DNA from: Azospirillum oleiclasticum
GTDB taxonomy: Bacteria; Pseudomonadota; Alphaproteobacteria; Azospirillales; Azospirillaceae
Direction: 5' to 3'
Length of the DNA: 64,000 nt
NCBI RefSeq assembly: GCF_013423485.1
Contig: NZ_JABFFR010000007.1
Coordinates: 62,001-126,000, forward strand
Shown: positions 55,283-63,195 of the stretch, in pieces
Layout: each line of letters begins with the position of its first letter
Numbering within the stretch: position 1 is the first letter of the stretch
The notes under the pieces: generated by a model
What the model saw: the letters and a program-made list of their open reading frames with translations, nothing else
The model's database searches: none
Told to the model about the DNA's origin: nothing
Position numbers and translations under genes: made by a program

Positions 55283-55413
55283 CCAAGTCCCGATGAGAAC
55301 GACTCATCGGGACTTGGTTGGGCCGTTGAGGCCCCGCGGGCCCGTGCCCGCGAAGGCAAGCGGCCGGATGGCCGCGCCCGCCGTGTGAGGGATCATCGAT
55401 CATGATCGATGAT
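55283..55413 (-). repeat. dispersed multi-hairpin element, copy 2 (inverted relative to copy 1)
   Basis: This 131-bp element fills the convergent gap between the deacetylase-like gene and nfu. Stems: 55283-55297 with 55303-55317 (15 bp); a CGCGGGC/GCCCGCG type hairpin; GCGGCC with an ATCC loop; and a perfect 22-base palindrome 55392-55413. Read on the minus strand the order and many bases match copy 1 at 35492-35628, including an unbroken identical run of about 28 bases. Confidence 0.85.
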
Positions 55414-55430
55414 ACGTGGTATACTGGCGG

Positions 55431-55982
55431 TCAGCGGACCGCCCGCACCTCGGTCACTTCCGGGATGTAGTGGCGCAGCATGTTCTCGATGCCGGCCTTC
55501 AGCGTGGCGGTCGAGCTGGGGCAGCCGGCGCAGGAACCCTTCATGGTCAGATAGACCACACCGTGGTCGAAGCCGTGGAAGGTGATGTCGCCGCCGTCCT
55601 GGGCCACCGCCGGACGCACGCGGGTGTCCAGCAGCTCCTTGATCTGCACGACGATCTCGTCGTCATCCTCGCTGGCGGCGTTGTCGTCGACCGCATCCTC
55701 CAGCAGCACCGGGCGGTTGGCGGTGAAATGCTCCATGATCACGCCGAGGATCGACGGCTTCAGGAGGTACCAGTCGCGGTCGCCCGATTTGGTGATGGTG
55801 ACGAAGTCGGCGCCGAGGAAGACGCCCTCGACCCCCTCGATGTCGAACAGGCGCTGGGCAAGCGGCGAGCGCGCCGCCGACGCCCCGTCGGTGAAGTCGG
55901 CGGTGCCGCGCCCGAGCACCTCGCGACCCGGCAGAAACTTCAGCGTCGCCGGGTTGGGTGTCTGCTCGGTCTGGATGAACAT
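55431..55982 (-). CDS. nfuA: NifU-like iron-sulfur scaffold protein (Nfu type)
   Basis: 183 residues from ATG 55982. The N-terminal Nfu domain has FIQTEQTPNPATLKFLPG; the C-terminal NifU domain has VAQDGGDITFHGF and the cluster-binding CxxC in GSCAGCPSS. This two-domain form delivers Fe-S clusters in alphaproteobacteria and mitochondria (NFU1). It lies opposite the deacetylase-like gene and head-to-head with the cyclase gene. Alphaproteobacterial conservation places nfu beside tsaB and rimI, as approximately here. Confidence 0.94.
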   Translation of the reverse strand: MFIQTEQTPNPATLKFLPGREVLGRGTADFTDGASAARSPLAQRLFDIEGVEGVFLGADFVTITKSGDRDWYLLKPSILGVIMEHFTANRPVLLEDAVDDNAASEDDDEIVVQIKELLDTRVRPAVAQDGGDITFHGFDHGVVYLTMKGSCAGCPSSTATLKAGIENMLRHYIPEVTEVRAVR

Positions 55983-56099
55983 GTCGGGAACCCTCCATTG
56001 CGCCGGTCCATGCTGGCGCCGTTCCGCAAACTTGGGCAGAATCCACGCCCAGATCAAGCGGACGACTCCGCCCGCCCCCCTGGAGAGGACGGAATCCCG

Positions 56100-57353
56100 G
56101 TGACCACGGCCACACCCGCAGCCCCCCCGCCCCCGCATCCCGCGCCCGTCGGTTGCGACGCCGCACCGGTCATCGAATGGCTGATGCGCGAGGGACGGCA
56201 GAGCACGGACATACCCACGGTGGTGGACGCCTTCGCCCGGCGGCTCGCCGAGTCCGGCGTGCCGCTGGCGCGTCTGTCGCTGGGGCTGCGCCTGCTGCAC
56301 CCTCAGATCCAGTTCATGAGCTATTACTGGCGCGCCCACGAGCCGGCCGTGGAGGTGATCGAGCGCGCGCACGGCACCGAGCTGAGCGAGAGCTATCTGA
56401 CGAGCCCCGTCTACACCATCACCGAACAGGGGGTGGAGGCCATGCGCTTCCCGCTGGAGCGGATGGCGCCGCCCTGGGAATACCCGATCCTGGAGGAGCT
56501 GAAGGACCAGGGCATCACCGACTATGCGCTGATGGCGCTCCACTTCTCCGACCGCCGGCGCAACATGTCGAGTTTCGCGACCGAGCGGCCGGGCGGCTTC
56601 AGCACCGCCGACCTGGCGCTGATCGACGCCGTGCTGCCGGCCTTCTCCGCGGTGCTGGAGACACTGATTCTGCGGCGGCTGGCGGCCACCGTGCTCGACA
56701 CCTATGTCGGCCACCGCACGGGCTCCCGCATCCTGTCCGGCGACATCCGCCGCGGCACCGGCGCCGACCTGCGCGCGGTCATCTGGTACTGCGACCTGCG
56801 CGGCTTCACCTCGCTGGCCGACCGGCTGCCGCGCGACACGCTGATCAGCCTGCTGAACGGCTATTTCGAGATCATGGGGGGTGCTGTGGAGGCGCGCGGG
56901 GGCGAAATCGTCAAGTTCATCGGCGACGCCATGCTCGCCATCTTCCCGCTGCCCGACGGCGCCGGCCCGCTGGAGGAGCGGCAAGCCTGCCGGCTGGCGC
57001 TGGCCGCCGCGCGCGACGCGCTGGCGCGCATCGACGCCCGCAACGCCGAGCGCGCCGCCTGGGGCGAGCCGACCCTGCGCTGCGGCATCGCGCTCCACAT
57101 CGGCAACGTCATGTACGGCAACATCGGCGCGCCGAGCCGGCTGGACTTCACGGTGATCGGCCCGGCGGTCAATCTGGTGAGCCGGATCGAGGGTCTGTGC
57201 AAGCGGCTCGATCGCACCCTCCTCACGTCCGCCGAATTCGCCGCCGCCTGCCCGGATCCGCTGGACGCCGCGGGCTGGCACCCCGTGCGCGGGCTGAAGG
57301 ACCCGGTGGAGGTGTTCGGGCTGCCCGCGGTCCTGACGGCCGTGGCGGCATGA
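56100..57353 (+). CDS. class III adenylate/guanylate cyclase with N-terminal sensory region
   Basis: 417 residues from GTG 56100 (GGAGAGGAC upstream). The first 200 residues form a helical/alpha-beta region of unknown type (VVDAFARRLAESGVPLARLSLGLR, QIQFMSYYWR). The cyclase domain begins near 229 with YCDLRGFTSLADRL (metal Asp), GGEIVKFIGDAMLAIFP near 268 (adenine-selecting Lys, metal Asp) and FTVIGPAVNLVSRIE. The Lys suggests ATP specificity, so it could supply cAMP for a CRP-type regulator such as the site at 25651. Its stop overlaps the next start (ATGA). Confidence 0.9.
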   Translation: MTTATPAAPPPPHPAPVGCDAAPVIEWLMREGRQSTDIPTVVDAFARRLAESGVPLARLSLGLRLLHPQIQFMSYYWRAHEPAVEVIERAHGTELSESYLTSPVYTITEQGVEAMRFPLERMAPPWEYPILEELKDQGITDYALMALHFSDRRRNMSSFATERPGGFSTADLALIDAVLPAFSAVLETLILRRLAATVLDTYVGHRTGSRILSGDIRRGTGADLRAVIWYCDLRGFTSLADRLPRDTLISLLNGYFEIMGGAVEARGGEIVKFIGDAMLAIFPLPDGAGPLEERQACRLALAAARDALARIDARNAERAAWGEPTLRCGIALHIGNVMYGNIGAPSRLDFTVIGPAVNLVSRIEGLCKRLDRTLLTSAEFAAACPDPLDAAGWHPVRGLKDPVEVFGLPAVLTAVAA

Positions 57354-58810
57354 GCGCGCCCGCGGCGCACGGCCGGACGCTCCCCCCCTGGGCGCTGGGA
57401 ACCGCCGCCTTCTGCGGCGGCTTCGCGCTGATGATGCTGGAGATCCTGGGCGGCCGGCTGATGGCGCCACAGTTCGGCTATTCCGTCTACCAGTGGGGGG
57501 CGGTGATCGGGGTGGTCATGGCCTTCATGGCCGCCGGCTATTGGGTGGGCGGCACGCTGGGCGACGGCCCGCGGGCGCTGCCGGCGCTGCGCGGCGCGCT
57601 GACGCTGGCCGCGCTGTGGGGAGCCGGCACCCCCTGGGTGGCGCCGCCGCTGCTGGACGGCATGGGCTTCGCCCTGCCGCCGCAGGAGGGGTCGGTGATC
57701 GCCGCGGCGGTGCTGCTGGCCGTTCCCTCCTTCGCGCTGGCCATGGTCTCACCGATCTGCGCCGGGCTGACCGCCTTGTCGGGTGCCGCGGCGGCGGGCC
57801 GTGTCTACGCCGTGGGCACGGTGGGCAGCATCGCCGGCACCTTCGCCGCCGCCTTCTGGGCGATCCCCGCCATCGGAGTGACGGCCGGCTACGGCGTGGC
57901 GGCCTTGGTCCTGGCCGCCGGGCTGGTGGCAGCGGCGCGCGGGGTGGCGCCGGCCGCCGGCGCCGGGGTGGCGGCCCTGGCGACCCTGCTGGCCGGGCCG
58001 GGGACGCCCGCCGGCTACGCGCTGGTGCGGGAGACACCGCACAACACCATCTACGTCGCCGAGGACGCGCGCGAGCTGCGGCTCCACCTGAACGTGCCGT
58101 GGGCGGTGCAGTCGCGGGTGCGCAAGGACGGCGGGCCGACCGGCCTCTATTACGACCTGTTCCCCGCCCTGCCCCTGCTGACGCAGGGACGGCGCGTGCT
58201 GGTGCTGGGCGTGGCCGGCGGGGCCGCCGCCACCGGCATCCGCGCCGCCTGGCCGGACGCCGCGGTGCTGGGGGTGGAGCTGGACGCCGCGGTGGTGGAG
58301 GTGGCGCGCGAGCGCTTCGGTCTCGACCCCGCCGTGCCGGTGCTGGTGGAGGACGCGCGGCGTTACGTGACGCACGCCACCGTTGCGCACGACGTGATCG
58401 TCATCGACCTCTACAACACCGTCAGCATCCCCTTCTTCGTGGCGACGCGGGAGTTCTTCCAGGCGGTCGAGCGGCGGCTGGCGCCGGGCGGCATCGTCGC
58501 CATGAACGTCGCGGCCCCGGCCGACCGCGACGCGCTGGTCGGGCCGCTGGCCGCCACCATGGCCGCCGCCTTCCCGGCGGTCTTCGCGGCCGACGCCGGC
58601 AACGGCAACCATTTCCTGCTGGCGGCGAAGGAACCACGCACCGCGGAGGCGCTGCGGGAGCGCCTGCGCGCCGCCCCGCCGGCGGCGGAGTCCGCCGCCC
58701 TCGACCTCGCCGACACGCTGGTGCCGGCACGGACCGACGGCTTCCCGGTGCTGACCGACGACCGCACCGACATCGACCTGCGCAGCCTCAGGGCGCTGTA
58801 CGGGCGGTGA
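57350..58810 (+). CDS. membrane-fused spermidine synthase-like protein
   Basis: 486 residues. The N-terminal ~220 residues contain about seven hydrophobic helices (AAFCGGFALMMLEILGG, VIGVVMAFMAAGYWVGG and later) of the fused MFS/spermidine-synthase type. The C-terminal soluble part is Rossmann-like with the nucleotide loop VLVLGVAGGAAATGIRAAWP, and the SpeE-like DVIVIDLYNT segment, where the true polyamine synthase gate is altered. Translationally coupled to the cyclase by ATGA overlap. Actual aminopropyl transfer is doubtful; many members of this fused family have unknown function. Confidence 0.85.
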   Translation: MSAPAAHGRTLPPWALGTAAFCGGFALMMLEILGGRLMAPQFGYSVYQWGAVIGVVMAFMAAGYWVGGTLGDGPRALPALRGALTLAALWGAGTPWVAPPLLDGMGFALPPQEGSVIAAAVLLAVPSFALAMVSPICAGLTALSGAAAAGRVYAVGTVGSIAGTFAAAFWAIPAIGVTAGYGVAALVLAAGLVAAARGVAPAAGAGVAALATLLAGPGTPAGYALVRETPHNTIYVAEDARELRLHLNVPWAVQSRVRKDGGPTGLYYDLFPALPLLTQGRRVLVLGVAGGAAATGIRAAWPDAAVLGVELDAAVVEVARERFGLDPAVPVLVEDARRYVTHATVAHDVIVIDLYNTVSIPFFVATREFFQAVERRLAPGGIVAMNVAAPADRDALVGPLAATMAAAFPAVFAADAGNGNHFLLAAKEPRTAEALRERLRAAPPAAESAALDLADTLVPARTDGFPVLTDDRTDIDLRSLRALYGR

Positions 58811-58834
58811 GGGAACGGCCCTGGAGAGTGCGGG

Positions 58835-59368
58835 TCAGGTGATCGCTTCCAGCTGCTCGTCGGACATCGCCCCCGGCACGATGGTGACGGGGATGCGCAG
58901 ACGCGACAGGCCGCGGCCGGTGAGGAAGGAGACGAGCGGGCCGGGGCCCTCGTTGCCGGTGCCGGCACCCAGCACCAGGATGGAGATGCTGGGGTCGCTG
59001 TCGATCAGCGACAACAGCTCGTCGCGGCGGTTGCCCTCGCGCAGGAACAGGGCGGGGATGGCGCCGGTGAGCTGGGTGACCTCGCGGGCCAGCTTCTGCA
59101 CCTTCTGCTCCGCCTCCGCCCGCATCTCCTCGCGCATCAGGTTCTCCACGGCCATGAAGCCAGTCATCTCCTGCGGCTCGATGACGTAGAGCAGCGCCAG
59201 ACGGCCGCCGGAGCGCTTGGCGCGCAGGCAGGCGTAGCGCAGCGCGACCTTCAGCTCGGGGCTGCCGTCGACGACGACCAGGAAGATGCGCACGGGCTTC
59301 GCCGCCGGGGCTGGCTCGCCGGTGGGGGCCGGGGTCTGGCCGTTGGGGGTTTGGGAGTCGTCCGTCAT
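58835..59368 (-). CDS. universal stress protein (UspA family)
   Basis: 177 residues from ATG 59368. The UspA fold is seen as FLVVVDGSPELKVALRYACLRAKRSGGRLALLYVIEP and ISILVLGAGTGNEGPGPLVSFL, the latter with the G-x2-G-x9-G/S ATP-loop pattern. The first 30 residues are a Pro/Thr/Ala-rich tail. It is immediately downstream of the TIGR02186-tauE pair on the minus strand, with nearly no spacing, so it is part of that transcript. Confidence 0.9.
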   Translation of the reverse strand: MTDDSQTPNGQTPAPTGEPAPAAKPVRIFLVVVDGSPELKVALRYACLRAKRSGGRLALLYVIEPQEMTGFMAVENLMREEMRAEAEQKVQKLAREVTQLTGAIPALFLREGNRRDELLSLIDSDPSISILVLGAGTGNEGPGPLVSFLTGRGLSRLRIPVTIVPGAMSDEQLEAIT

Positions 59369-59369
59369 C

Positions 59370-60110
59370 TCACACCCTCCGGAATGCGGCAGCGGCCAGC
59401 CAGCCCGCGGCGACGGCGCCGGCAACCGCCAGAACACCGTACGCGATCGGTTGGCCGCGCGCGAATTCGAAAACATCGGCGCTGAAGCCGATCTTGGAAA
59501 CCACCAGCGGGGTCGTCTGGGCGCTGACCACCTCGTTGTCGCGGATCAGCAGCACATTGATGGTGTAGAGGCCGGTCGGCACATTGGCCGGGAAGTAGAT
59601 GTTGGTGCGGAACAGCCGGTCGCCCAGGAAGGTGACGGCCCCGGTGCTTGTGCCGTAGAGCCCGTCGCGCTGCTTGTTGCGGATCAGCGCCTCGCGGAAC
59701 TCGGCCAGCCGCTCGGGCGACACCTCGGCCTCGGGCTCCAGCCGCAGATGGTCCAGCCCGATCTGGTGGCGTTCGAGCTGCGGCGGCGACACCGTCTGCT
59801 GCAGCGGCCGGCTGGTCGCCACCACATAGAAGCTGGGCGCCTGCGGGAAGGTCACGCTGCGGCGGTTGATCCAGATGCCGGCCGTGCGCTCCTTGCGGCG
59901 CACGGTGATCGGGGTGCGCGGGCCGGTCACCACCACCGCCACGTCGCCGGCCCCGTCGGTGGCGCCGAACAGCACCACCTCGGTCCCGGTGAAGCCGGTG
60001 GTGATGGCGATCAGGTGGTTGGACAGGTCGGCGACGAGCTGCTGGGCGCGCGCCGACAGGGCGACGAACCCGATGAGGCAGAGCGCCAGGAGGGCGGCGG
60101 GAAGCTTCAC
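59370..60110 (-). CDS. TIGR02186-type membrane-anchored protein
   Basis: 246 residues with a signal peptide (KLPAALLALCLIGFVALSARAQ) and a C-terminal transmembrane helix (AYGVLAVAGAVAAGWLAAAAF), so a periplasmic domain anchored at its end. The sequence (LVADLSNHLIAITTGFTGTEVVLFGA, GIWINRRSVTF) is of the alphaproteobacterial TIGR02186 family, whose members sit beside TauE/SafE permeases. Function unknown; proposed involvement in sulfite or sulfonate handling is inferred from neighbours. Four bases from the tauE stop. Confidence 0.88.
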   Translation of the reverse strand: MKLPAALLALCLIGFVALSARAQQLVADLSNHLIAITTGFTGTEVVLFGATDGAGDVAVVVTGPRTPITVRRKERTAGIWINRRSVTFPQAPSFYVVATSRPLQQTVSPPQLERHQIGLDHLRLEPEAEVSPERLAEFREALIRNKQRDGLYGTSTGAVTFLGDRLFRTNIYFPANVPTGLYTINVLLIRDNEVVSAQTTPLVVSKIGFSADVFEFARGQPIAYGVLAVAGAVAAGWLAAAAFRRV

Positions 60111-60113
60111 GCG

Positions 60114-61028
60114 TCAGCTCCCGATCGCGAGGCTGTAGAGGTCGGCCGGCACCGCCACCAGATCCCAGGCCAGCTTGAGCGCCACGCCGACGACGATCAG
60201 GCCGAGCAGCAGCCGCGCCTGGTCGCCGCGCAGCGCCCCGCCGGCCTTGGTGCCGAACTGCGCGCCCACCACGCCGCCGACCAGCAGCAGCAGCGCCAGC
60301 ATCACGTCCACCGTCTGGTTGGTGGCGGCCTGGAGCAGGGTGGCGGCGGCGGTGGTGAAGATGATCTGGAACAGCGAGGTCCCGGCCACCAGCGCCGTCG
60401 GCATGTTCAGCATGTAGATCATCGCCGGCACCAGCAGGAAGCCGCCGCCGACCCCCATGATGGCGACCAGCACGCCGCCCACGAAGCCGATGCCGAAGGG
60501 CAGCAGCGCCGAGATGTAGAGCCGCGAGCGGGGAAAGCGCATCTTCAGCGGCAGCCCGTGCAGGAAGCCGTGGCGGTGCAGCTTGCCGCGGGCGGCGGTG
60601 GGCTGGCGCCGGCGGATCATGGCGCGGGTGGCCTCCACCAGCATCAGCCCGCCGATGGTGCCGAGCAGGAACACGTAGGACAGCGAGATGGCGACGTCGA
60701 TCTGACCCATGCGCTGGAGGATGCCGAAGATCCACACGCCGACCGCGGTGCCGACGACACCGCCCATCAGCATCACCGCGCCCAGCTTCACGTCGACGTT
60801 GCCGCGCCGCCAGTGCGCCATCACGCCGGAGATGCTGGCGCCCACGAGCTGGTTGGCCTGGGTGCCCACCGACACCGCCGCGGGCACGCCGATGAACATG
60901 AGCAGCGGCGTCATCAGGAAGCCGCCGCCCACCCCGAACATGCCGGACAGGAACCCGACGAGCCCCCCCATGCCGAGCACCAACAGGGCGTTGACCGACA
61001 TCTCGGCGATCGGCAGATAGACTTGCAT
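60114..61028 (-). CDS. sulfite exporter TauE/SafE-family permease
   Basis: 304 residues from ATG 61028 (MQVYLPIAEM...); an upstream start at 61112 lies in the structured leader and was rejected. Seven to eight hydrophobic helices with the two TauE/SafE repeat signatures GMGGLVGFLSGMFGVGGGFLMTPLLM and GFVGGVLVAIMGVGGGFLLVPAMIYML. Likely exports sulfite or organosulfonates, or imports sulfur-containing anions. First gene of the tauE-TIGR02186-usp transcript, preceded by a structured 5' region. Confidence 0.93.
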   Translation of the reverse strand: MQVYLPIAEMSVNALLVLGMGGLVGFLSGMFGVGGGFLMTPLLMFIGVPAAVSVGTQANQLVGASISGVMAHWRRGNVDVKLGAVMLMGGVVGTAVGVWIFGILQRMGQIDVAISLSYVFLLGTIGGLMLVEATRAMIRRRQPTAARGKLHRHGFLHGLPLKMRFPRSRLYISALLPFGIGFVGGVLVAIMGVGGGFLLVPAMIYMLNMPTALVAGTSLFQIIFTTAAATLLQAATNQTVDVMLALLLLVGGVVGAQFGTKAGGALRGDQARLLLGLIVVGVALKLAWDLVAVPADLYSLAIGS

Positions 61029-61054
61029 GGGATCAGGGTCCGGCGGCGGGCAAA

Positions 61055-61167
61055 GCGGCCTTGCCCGGATCGGACCACCAGTGGCCCGGCCCGGGCAAGG
61101 CCGCCGACTCAAGAGTTTCGCAGGATTTCCGGGGCCGCCCGTCCGAGGGCGGAGTTCGGAAATCCTG
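61055..61167 (-). promoter_or_regulatory. structured leader upstream of tauE
   Basis: Two consecutive perfect stems: GCGGCCTTGCCCGG (61055-61068) with CCGGGCAAGGCCGC (61091-61104), enclosing a CCAC/GTGG mini-stem; and CAGGATTTCCG (61121-61131) with CGGAAATCCTG (61157-61167), enclosing CCGCCC/GGGCGG (61135-61140, 61147-61152). They lie 27-139 bases upstream of the tauE start on the minus strand, after the adenosine kinase stop. Confidence 0.6.
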
Positions 61168-61234
61168 CCGAGAGCGGCACCTTACTCCACGGACTGTTGG
61201 CGGGGCAAAGGGCTTTCACCCCGCCGGCACGTCG

Positions 61235-62239
61235 TCAGAGGGCGGCAGCAATGCCCTTGCTGCGCAGCAGCGTGGCCAGCGGGACCTCCGGGCGGGCGCC
61301 GACGTGGCTGATCACCTCCGCCGCCGCGATGGCGCCGAGCCGCCCGCACAAAGCCGGCTCCAGCCCGCGGGTGAAGCCGAAGAGGAAACCCGAGGCGTAG
61401 AGGTCGCCGGCCCCGGTGGTGTCGACCACCCGCTCCACCGGTTCCGCCGCCACCGCGACCGCCGTGCCGCCGGACACGATCACCGCCCCCTTCTCGCTGC
61501 GGGTCAGCGCCGCCGTCCGGCCCAGCCGCTTCACCGCGGCCAGCGCCGTCTCGAAATCGTCGGTGCCGTAGAGGGCGCCGATCTCGTGCTCGTTGGCGAA
61601 CAGGATGTCGACGTGGTTCTCGACCAGATCCAGGAACTCGGCGTGGTGGCGGTGGACGCAGAAGCTGTCGGACAGCGACAGCGACACCTTGCGGCCGTTG
61701 CGGTGGGCGATCTCCGCCGCCTTGCGGAAGGCGGCCTTCGCCTCCGGCCGGTCGTAGAGATAGCCTTCCATGTAGGTGACGCTGCTGGCGGCGATCAGGG
61801 CCTCGTCCACATCGTCCGGCCCCAGCTCGACGCAGGCGCCGAGGAAGGTGTTCATGGAGCGCTGGGCGTCCGGCGTCACCAGGATCAGGCAGCGGGCGGT
61901 CGGCGGCTGGCCCTGCAGGGGCGGCGTGGTGAAATGCACGCCGGCGGCGCGGATGTCGTGCCGGAAGACCGCGCCCAGCTGGTCGTCGCAGACCTTGCCG
62001 ATGTAGGCGCCACGCCCGCCCAGCGAGGCGAAGCCCGCCATGGTGTTGCCCGCCGAGCCGCCCGACACCTCCACGCCCGGCCCCATACGGCCGTAGATCT
62101 CCTCGGCGCGGGCGGCGTCGATCAGCGTCATGGCCCCCTTTTCGATGGCGTTGTCGGCCAGGAAGGCGTCGTCGGCGTGGGCGATGACGTCGACGATGGC
62201 GTTGCCGATGCCGACAACGTCGAATTCAGCCCGGTCCAT
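61235..62239 (-). CDS. adenosine kinase-like PfkB-family sugar kinase
   Basis: 334 residues from ATG 62239. PfkB family: N-terminal GIGNAIVDVIAHADD and GGSAGNTMAGFASLGG, and the C-terminal catalytic motif DTTGAGDLYASGFLFGFTRG (Asp base). The EHEIGALYG and TRSEKGAVIVSGG segments are typical for ribokinase/adenosine kinase subfamily. It resembles bacterial adenosine kinase by overall layout. Alone on the minus strand; the gap to tauE is highly structured. Confidence 0.9.
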   Translation of the reverse strand: MDRAEFDVVGIGNAIVDVIAHADDAFLADNAIEKGAMTLIDAARAEEIYGRMGPGVEVSGGSAGNTMAGFASLGGRGAYIGKVCDDQLGAVFRHDIRAAGVHFTTPPLQGQPPTARCLILVTPDAQRSMNTFLGACVELGPDDVDEALIAASSVTYMEGYLYDRPEAKAAFRKAAEIAHRNGRKVSLSLSDSFCVHRHHAEFLDLVENHVDILFANEHEIGALYGTDDFETALAAVKRLGRTAALTRSEKGAVIVSGGTAVAVAAEPVERVVDTTGAGDLYASGFLFGFTRGLEPALCGRLGAIAAAEVISHVGARPEVPLATLLRSKGIAAAL

Positions 62240-62410
62240 GCATGCTCCTTGAATCGGTCGGGGGGCGTTCGGGCGGCGAGTATAGCGGCGCCCCCGGCCG
62301 CCACAAGCGGCGTGGCGACGCGGGCACCGCGTGTGTCCGGGGCGGCCTTGTCCGGGAAAGACCCGCCCCCAGATAGGGGCGGTTCCAACCGCTGAAGGGA
62401 CCCGACCCGC

Positions 62411-63088
62411 ATGATCCGCGCGCTCCTCCTCGCCTTCGGCCAGCTCACCGATCCCGGTTCGCGCCGCGTGGTGGCGATCGGGGTGCTGGGCGCCATCGCG
62501 GGCTTCGCGGCGCTGGCCGCGCTGGTGTGGTACGCGCTGTTCCATACCGCCCTGACCGACGTCGCCTGGATCGACACGACGCTGGACGTGGTCGGCGGGC
62601 TGCTGGTCTTCGTGGTGGCGTGGCTCCTGTTCCCCGCCATGGTGGCGACGGTGTCGAGCTTCCTGCTCGACGATGTGGTGGACCGGGTGGAGGCGCGGCA
62701 CTATCCGCAGCTCGCCCGCGCCCGCCGCCTGACCATGGGTGAGGAATTGGCGAACGCGGCGAGCCTGTTCGCCATCGTGGTTGCCGTCAACCTCGTCGCT
62801 CTACCCGTGTATATCTTCGCACCCGGAATCAATCTTATCGTCTATTATACGATAAATGGTTATCTCCTTGGGCGCGATTACTTTGGATTGATCGCCAACC
62901 GACGCCTGGGAACGGAAAGGGCACGGATCTTGCGTCGCAGTTTTCCATTGAAACCTTTTTTGGCCGGCGTCATTATCGCTTTTCTCTCGACCGTACCGTT
63001 GGTCAACCTCCTGGTGCCGGTCGTCGCCAGCGCCTTCATGGTCCATATCTTTCACGGACTCACTCGGCGCTTGCCGCCGGTCGGATGA
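62411..63088 (+). CDS. EI24-domain (CysZ-like) membrane protein
   Basis: 225 residues with four hydrophobic helices: about 17-38, 55-85, 118-145 and 178-205. Sequence FPAMVATVSSFLLDDVVDRVEARHYPQL and the closing TVPLVNLLVPVVASAFMVHIFHGL match the EI24/CysZ fold; CysZ imports sulfate, though most EI24 members are uncharacterised. The segment 62810-62965 is noticeably AT-richer than the rest of the gene (for example TCTATTATACGATAAATGG), using rare codons there. Divergent from the adenosine kinase gene. Confidence 0.85.
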   Translation: MIRALLLAFGQLTDPGSRRVVAIGVLGAIAGFAALAALVWYALFHTALTDVAWIDTTLDVVGGLLVFVVAWLLFPAMVATVSSFLLDDVVDRVEARHYPQLARARRLTMGEELANAASLFAIVVAVNLVALPVYIFAPGINLIVYYTINGYLLGRDYFGLIANRRLGTERARILRRSFPLKPFLAGVIIAFLSTVPLVNLLVPVVASAFMVHIFHGLTRRLPPVG

Positions 63089-63195
63089 CCGTGATACGCC
63101 GCATGGACGTTCCTTTGCGCGAGCCAGGGCGCCGCCATCCGTAGCCGCCACCTGTTTCGATTGACCTGTACAGACTGACCGGGGGACCGACGTTC

